Positions 6,084 through 9,410 of a DNA stretch of 9,410 nucleotides are shown piece after piece. Numbering within the stretch: position 1 is the first letter of the stretch; the number at the start of each line of letters is the position of its first letter. Below the pieces are notes generated by a model. The model saw nothing but the letters and a program-made list of their open reading frames with translations, was not told the DNA's origin and made no database searches. Location of the stretch: the NCBI GenBank assembly GCA_900544445.1, contig UQVK01000123.1, positions 1 through 9,410 of the forward strand, in the 5' to 3' direction. The position numbers and the translations under genes were made by a program. The DNA comes from an uncultured Lachnospiraceae bacterium. Lineage in GTDB: Bacteria > Bacillota > Clostridia > Lachnospirales > Lachnospiraceae.

Positions 6084-7853
6084 ATGAATAAAATTCTGGA
6101 TGTGATTTCCGAAGAAGTAAAGAAGGCCTTTGAGACGGCAGGCTATGACAGAGAGCTGGGAAAAGTGACTCTCTCCAACCGTCCTGACCTGTGCGAATAC
6201 CAGTGCAACGGAAGCCTGGCAGGCGCGAAGAAATATCATAAGGCTCCTATCATGATCGCCCAGGGCGTGGCGGAGGTACTGAAGGAGAATTCCGTATTTT
6301 CAGAGGTTTCCGCCGTAGCTCCCGGCTTTCTGAACCTGAAGGTTTCGGAAAAATTCTTAAGCGGCTATCTGAACGAGATGGCGGCGTCGGAAAAATTCGG
6401 CGTGGCGGAGCCGGAGAAGAAGGAAACCATTATCATCGACTATGGCGGACCCAATGTGGCGAAACCGCTACACGTGGGACATCTTCGTTCCGCCGTAATC
6501 GGGGAGAGCATCAAGAGAATCCTTCGTTATGCGGGGCATGATGTGACCGGCGACATTCATCTGGGAGACTGGGGACTGCAGATGGGCCAGATCATTACGG
6601 AGCTGCAGGTAAGACAGCCGGAGCTTCCCTATTTTGATGAAAACTATACGGGAGAATACCCGGAAGAAGCGCCGTTTACCATAGCGGAGCTGGAGGAAAT
6701 CTATCCAACGGCAAGCGGAAAATGTAAGGTGGACGAGGCCTATAAAGAGCGGGCGATGGAAAATACCCGCAAACTGCAGGATGGAGTGCGAGGACATCGT
6801 GCCCTCTGGCAGCATATCCTCAGAGTGTCGATTGCCGACATGAAGAAAAATTATGAGAAGCTGAATGTGGATTTCGATCTCTGGAACGGCGAATCCACCG
6901 TCCAGTACCTGATCCCCGGCATGGTGGAGAAGATGAAGAAGGATGGCTTTGCGCATGAGAGCGAAGGCGCGTTGGTAGTGGATGTGAAGGAGGAAACAGA
7001 TACGAAGGAAATTCCTCCCTGTATCATCCTGAAGTCTGATGGGGCGGCACTCTACAGCACCACAGACCTTGCGACCATTGAGGAAAGGATGGAAAAATAC
7101 CATCCGGATACGCTGATCTATATCACGGATAAGCGGCAGGTCATGCACTTTGAACAGGTGTTCCGCTGCGCGAGAAAGACGGGACTTGTGGAGCCGGAAA
7201 CCAGTCTCAGGCATATCGGCTTTGGTACGGTGAACGGAAGCGACGGAAAACCCTTCAAAACCCGTCAGGGAGGGGTGCCGCGTCTGGAGAATCTGATCGA
7301 GGAGATCGATGATGAAATGTATCACAAGATCCGCGAAAGCCGCAAAGAGCTTTCCGATGAGGAAGCCAGAAAGACGGCGGATATCGTCGGCCTTGCGGCT
7401 CTGAAATACGGCGACCTTTCCAACCAGGCGGCGAAGGATTATGTGTTCGACGTGGACCGCTTCACCTCCTTTGAGGGAGATACCGGACCGTATATCCTCT
7501 ATACCATCGTCCGCATCAAATCCATTCTGGAGAAGTACGTGCAGCAGGGCGGAAGCCTTGAGGGGCTTTCCATCCTTCCGGCACAGAATCCGGATGAAAA
7601 GGCGCTGATGCTGGAGATTTCCGGATTCCAGAGCATGATCGCCGGCGCGGAAAAGGAGCTTGCCCCCAACCGTGTCTGCGCTTACATTTATGATCTCTCC
7701 AACGCATTCAACCGTTTCTATCATGAGACGAAGATCATTGCGGAGGAGGATGAGACGAGAAAGGCCGGCCTGATCGCTCTGCTGATGCTGACCAAGGGCG
7801 TGCTGGAGGACTGCATCGATCTGCTGGGCTTCGGAGCGCCGGACCGGATGTAA
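6084..7853 (+). CDS. argS: Arginyl-tRNA synthetase
   Basis: Class I aminoacyl-tRNA synthetase that charges tRNA-Arg with arginine in the cytoplasm. At 589 residues it has the family's usual length. The ArgRS-specific N-terminal domain (~1-115, binds the tRNA D-loop) precedes the catalytic core, whose HIGH signature appears as HVGH at residues 130-133 within GGPNVAKPLHVGHLRSAVIG. Other core landmarks are HLGDWGLQMG and KPFKTRQGG (389-397), the usual place of the degenerate KMSKS loop in ArgRS. The DALR anticodon-binding domain (~470-589) starts after DTGPYILYT and ends in LLGFGAPDRM. The ATG has AAAGGA (6068-6073) 10 bases upstream, a slightly long spacing. It lies 32 bases after queH with no terminator between, so it is probably in the same operon. 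That would put arginine charging with carbamoyl phosphate supply; joint regulation is inference. Confidence 0.97.
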   Translation: MNKILDVISEEVKKAFETAGYDRELGKVTLSNRPDLCEYQCNGSLAGAKKYHKAPIMIAQGVAEVLKENSVFSEVSAVAPGFLNLKVSEKFLSGYLNEMAASEKFGVAEPEKKETIIIDYGGPNVAKPLHVGHLRSAVIGESIKRILRYAGHDVTGDIHLGDWGLQMGQIITELQVRQPELPYFDENYTGEYPEEAPFTIAELEEIYPTASGKCKVDEAYKERAMENTRKLQDGVRGHRALWQHILRVSIADMKKNYEKLNVDFDLWNGESTVQYLIPGMVEKMKKDGFAHESEGALVVDVKEETDTKEIPPCIILKSDGAALYSTTDLATIEERMEKYHPDTLIYITDKRQVMHFEQVFRCARKTGLVEPETSLRHIGFGTVNGSDGKPFKTRQGGVPRLENLIEEIDDEMYHKIRESRKELSDEEARKTADIVGLAALKYGDLSNQAAKDYVFDVDRFTSFEGDTGPYILYTIVRIKSILEKYVQQGGSLEGLSILPAQNPDEKALMLEISGFQSMIAGAEKELAPNRVCAYIYDLSNAFNRFYHETKIIAEEDETRKAGLIALLMLTKGVLEDCIDLLGFGAPDRM

Positions 7854-7869
7854 GTTTTTACGGAAGTTG

Positions 7870-7904
7870 GCCGCAGAAACTGAGAAAAACTGTCCTTTTG
7901 CGGC
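7870..7904 (+). terminator. Weak hairpin after argS
   Basis: GCCGCA (7870-7875) pairs with TGCGGC (7899-7904). After a one-base bulge, AAA (7877-7879) can pair with TTT (7896-7898), leaving a 16-base loop. The bases after the stem (TGTTGCATTT) are only loosely U-rich and already contain the -35 box of the next gene. It may end the argS transcript inefficiently; some read-through into the flavodiiron gene is plausible. Confidence 0.25.
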
Positions 7905-7906
7905 TG

Positions 7907-7933
7907 TTGCATTTCTGGATTTTCAGATATAAT
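7907..7933 (+). promoter_or_regulatory. Promoter for the flavodiiron protein gene
   Basis: TTGCAT (7907-7912) and a perfect TATAAT (7928-7933) are 15 bases apart. A second reading takes TAATAT (7930-7935) as the -10 box with a 17-base spacer. Either gives a start near 7940 and a leader of about 43 bases, ending in the ribosome binding site GAGGAG (7969-7974), 8 bases before the ATG. No operator was recognised. Confidence 0.55.
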
Positions 7934-7982
7934 ATGTTTTGGTGAGACAGTAACTGACCGAAAGCAGAGAGGAGAAAAGAAA

Positions 7983-9191
7983 ATGTACTGCACACGTAAA
8001 ATAACGGAAGGAATAACCTGGATCGGAGGAAGCGACAGACGCCTGGCGCTGTTTGAGAATCTGTTCCCGATTCCGAGGGGAGTGGCCTACAATTCCTATC
8101 TCATTCTGGATGAGGCGACTGCTGTGATCGATACCGTTGACAGCTCCATTTCCCGCCAGTTTTTTGAGAATATTCAGCATACTCTGAACGGCAGAACGCT
8201 GGATTATCTGATTGTGAATCACATGGAGCCGGATCACTGCGCGAATATCGCGGAGCTTCTGCTTCGTTACCCCAACATGAAGGTTGTGGGAAATGCCAAA
8301 ACCTTCTGCATGATCAATCAGTTCTACGGCATTGAGCTGAAGGATGACCAGACGGTTGTGGTGAAGGAAGGCGACAGCCTTTCTCTTGGAAAACATAAAC
8401 TGAGCTTTTATTTCGCGCCCATGGTACACTGGCCCGAGGTTATGGTGGCCTATGAAGAGACCGAAAAGATTCTGTTCTCCGCGGACGCATTCGGAAGCTT
8501 CGGCGCGCTGAACGGTAATATTTTCAATGACGAGCTGGATTTCGATAAGGACTGGCTGGACGATGCCCGCCGCTATTACGGCAACATCGTGGGTAAGTAC
8601 GGCCCTCAGGTACAGATGGCATTAAAGAAGCTTTCCGGCCTGGATATTGCGGTGATCTGCCCTCTGCACGGACCCGTGTGGAGAAACGATCTCGGCTATC
8701 TGCTTGAAAAGTACGACATCTGGAGCAAATATGAGCCGGAAGAGAAGTCCGTGGCAATCCTGTACGCCTCCATGTACGGCGACACGGAAAACGCTGCGAA
8801 CGTTCTGGCAGCGAAGCTGGCAGAGGCCGGTGTGAAGAATATCGCCATACATGACGTTTCCAGCACCCATGTGTCCGAGCTGATCGGCGAAGTGTTCCGC
8901 TGCAGCCATCTGGTGCTTGCGGCTCCCACCTACAACAACGGCATTTATCCTGCCATGCTGAACTTCCTGCATGACTGCAAGGCGCTGAACCTGCAGAACC
9001 GCACCATCGGCCTGATCGAAAACGGAACCTGGGGACCGGTTGCGGCAAAGCAGATGAAGGAGATTCTGGACGGCCTGAAGAACATGAACGTTCTGGAGCC
9101 TGTTGTCACCCTGAAGTCCGCGCTGAACGATGCGTCCATGGAGCAGCTTGAAAAGCTCGCAGACGCGATTGCGGCTTCTCTGGCGGAGTGA
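7983..9191 (+). CDS. fprA: FprA-type flavodiiron protein (O2/NO reductase)
   Basis: Soluble class A flavodiiron protein (402 residues, the usual size). The family reduces O2 to water and/or NO to N2O with electrons usually delivered by rubredoxin, protecting anaerobes from oxygen and nitrosative stress. The metallo-beta-lactamase-like domain (~1-250) has all diiron ligands: His80, Glu82, Asp84 and His85 in HMEPDH, His149 in MVHWPE, Asp168 in FSADAFG and His229 in CPLHGPVW. The flavodoxin-like domain (~255-398) starts with VAILYAS and carries the FMN phosphate loop SMYGDTEN (263-270). The second flavin loop is APTYNNG. There is no C-terminal rubredoxin or reductase extension, so the electron donor must be encoded elsewhere. 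The gene has its own promoter and is closed by a strong terminator, so it is likely monocistronic. Preference for O2 over NO cannot be read from sequence. Confidence 0.95.
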   Translation: MYCTRKITEGITWIGGSDRRLALFENLFPIPRGVAYNSYLILDEATAVIDTVDSSISRQFFENIQHTLNGRTLDYLIVNHMEPDHCANIAELLLRYPNMKVVGNAKTFCMINQFYGIELKDDQTVVVKEGDSLSLGKHKLSFYFAPMVHWPEVMVAYEETEKILFSADAFGSFGALNGNIFNDELDFDKDWLDDARRYYGNIVGKYGPQVQMALKKLSGLDIAVICPLHGPVWRNDLGYLLEKYDIWSKYEPEEKSVAILYASMYGDTENAANVLAAKLAEAGVKNIAIHDVSSTHVSELIGEVFRCSHLVLAAPTYNNGIYPAMLNFLHDCKALNLQNRTIGLIENGTWGPVAAKQMKEILDGLKNMNVLEPVVTLKSALNDASMEQLEKLADAIAASLAE

Positions 9192-9211
9192 GAATCGGAC
9201 TGAAAAACAAA

Positions 9212-9259
9212 AAAGAGCGGCAGTGTCATGGATTCTGTGCCATGATGCTGCCGCTCTTT
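9212..9259. terminator. Bidirectional intrinsic terminator after the flavodiiron gene
   Basis: AAAGAGCGGCAG (9212-9223) pairs with CTGCCGCTCTTT (9248-9259). The stem continues through two G-U pairs and TCATGG/CCATGA to 20 bp, with an 8-base loop (9232-9239). On the + strand only three T follow the GC-rich core. On the - strand the same stem is followed by six T, a G and five more T (complement of 9202-9214), a far better U-tract. It closes the flavodiiron transcript, and it would stop anything arriving from the right on the - strand more efficiently. Confidence 0.85.
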
Positions 9260-9289
9260 CAGATCGCTTCAGGAAACAGAGAGGAAACA

Positions 9290-9403
9290 ATGGAAAAGCT
9301 GTATGTGGTGATTTCCTGGATCCAACAAAAAAAGAAAAGTCCAAAAGACTTTTCCGAGGCTGTAAAATATTCTGTGTCTATGGGAATGAAACCTTCCAGA
9401 TAA
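9290..9403 (+). CDS. Small hypothetical protein, 37 residues
   Basis: An ATG at 9290 is preceded by GAGAGGA (9279-9285), a good ribosome binding site 4-5 bases away, and runs 37 codons to TAA at 9401-9403. The protein begins MEKLYVVISWIQQ, a short hydrophobic amphipathic stretch, then turns strongly basic (KKKSPKDF) and ends in MGMKPSR. I do not recognise it. The open frame extends upstream to a GTG at 9188, but that version would be read through the terminator hairpin and has no ribosome binding site, so 9290 is preferred. It has no obvious promoter of its own and may depend on read-through past the terminator. It could also be a chance frame. Confidence 0.35.
   Translation: MEKLYVVISWIQQKKKSPKDFSEAVKYSVSMGMKPSR
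9335..9353 (+). repeat. Perfect 7-bp inverted repeat inside the small ORF
   Basis: AAAAGTC (9335-9341) and GACTTTT (9347-9353) are exact reverse complements around the 5-base loop CAAAA, giving an AT-rich hairpin that ends in four T. It lies in the middle of the 37-codon frame. The stem is too weak to be a convincing terminator, but it could be one if the small frame is not real. Confidence 0.3.
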
Positions 9404-9410
9404 GAATTCG

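Noticed and set aside
6468..7724. 418-codon open frame on the - strand across argS
   Set aside because: Same cause: codon-usage shadow of an intact conserved gene, with no recognisable domain.
9188..9403. 71-codon version of the last small ORF starting at GTG
   Set aside because: No ribosome binding site, and the added codons run through the terminator hairpin; the ATG at 9290 with GAGAGGA is better.
1..9410. CRISPR array, tRNA or rRNA gene, or transposase
   Set aside because: No regularly spaced direct repeats, no cloverleaf-like segment and no transposase or integrase motif were seen.

Overview
The window looks like chromosomal DNA from a moderately GC-rich Clostridia, most likely a member of the Lachnospiraceae. 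This is judged from protein style and layout, not from a database search. Most of it is a compact housekeeping block on the + strand. The first ~650 bases differ: they are visibly AT-rich (hand counts: 21/60 G+C in 121-180, against 37/60 in 2641-2700) and hold gene debris.

Left end (1-549): the tail of an unidentified gene with a Cys-x-x-Cys-like cluster runs in from outside and stops at 97, with a small perfect hairpin over its last codons. Three bases after the stop begins a 149-codon frame that matches only the C-terminal half of KilA-N domain proteins. The DNA-binding half is missing and there is no ribosome binding site, so it is called a remnant.

Leader (550-826): a good sigma-70-type promoter (617-645) is followed by a ~175-base untranslated leader. 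The leader holds a closing stem, two internal hairpins and a very stable 12-bp hairpin before the carA ribosome binding site. It is the best candidate in the window for an undescribed regulatory element. It does not match the PyrR, T-box or ykkC-type consensus as I know them. The leader also carries a 47-codon frame with a tandem Arg pair at the foot of the last hairpin.

Operon (827-7853): carA and carB (both subunits of carbamoyl-phosphate synthetase, feeding pyrimidine and arginine synthesis), queH (last step of queuosine synthesis, acting on tRNA) and argS (arginyl-tRNA synthetase). carA/carB overlap by 8 bases, carB/queH by 11, and queH/argS are 32 apart, so cotranscription from the carA promoter is likely. 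The set links carbamoyl phosphate and arginine supply with tRNA modification and charging.

Right end (7854-9410): a separate promoter drives an FprA-type flavodiiron protein (O2/NO reduction) with all diiron ligands present. A 20-bp hairpin terminator follows, with its longer U-tract on the - strand. Last is a 37-codon small frame with a good ribosome binding site, of unknown function.

Nothing here is a clear new multi-gene system. The leads worth following are the carAB leader, the KilA-N junction, the extended CarA linker and the terminal small ORF.
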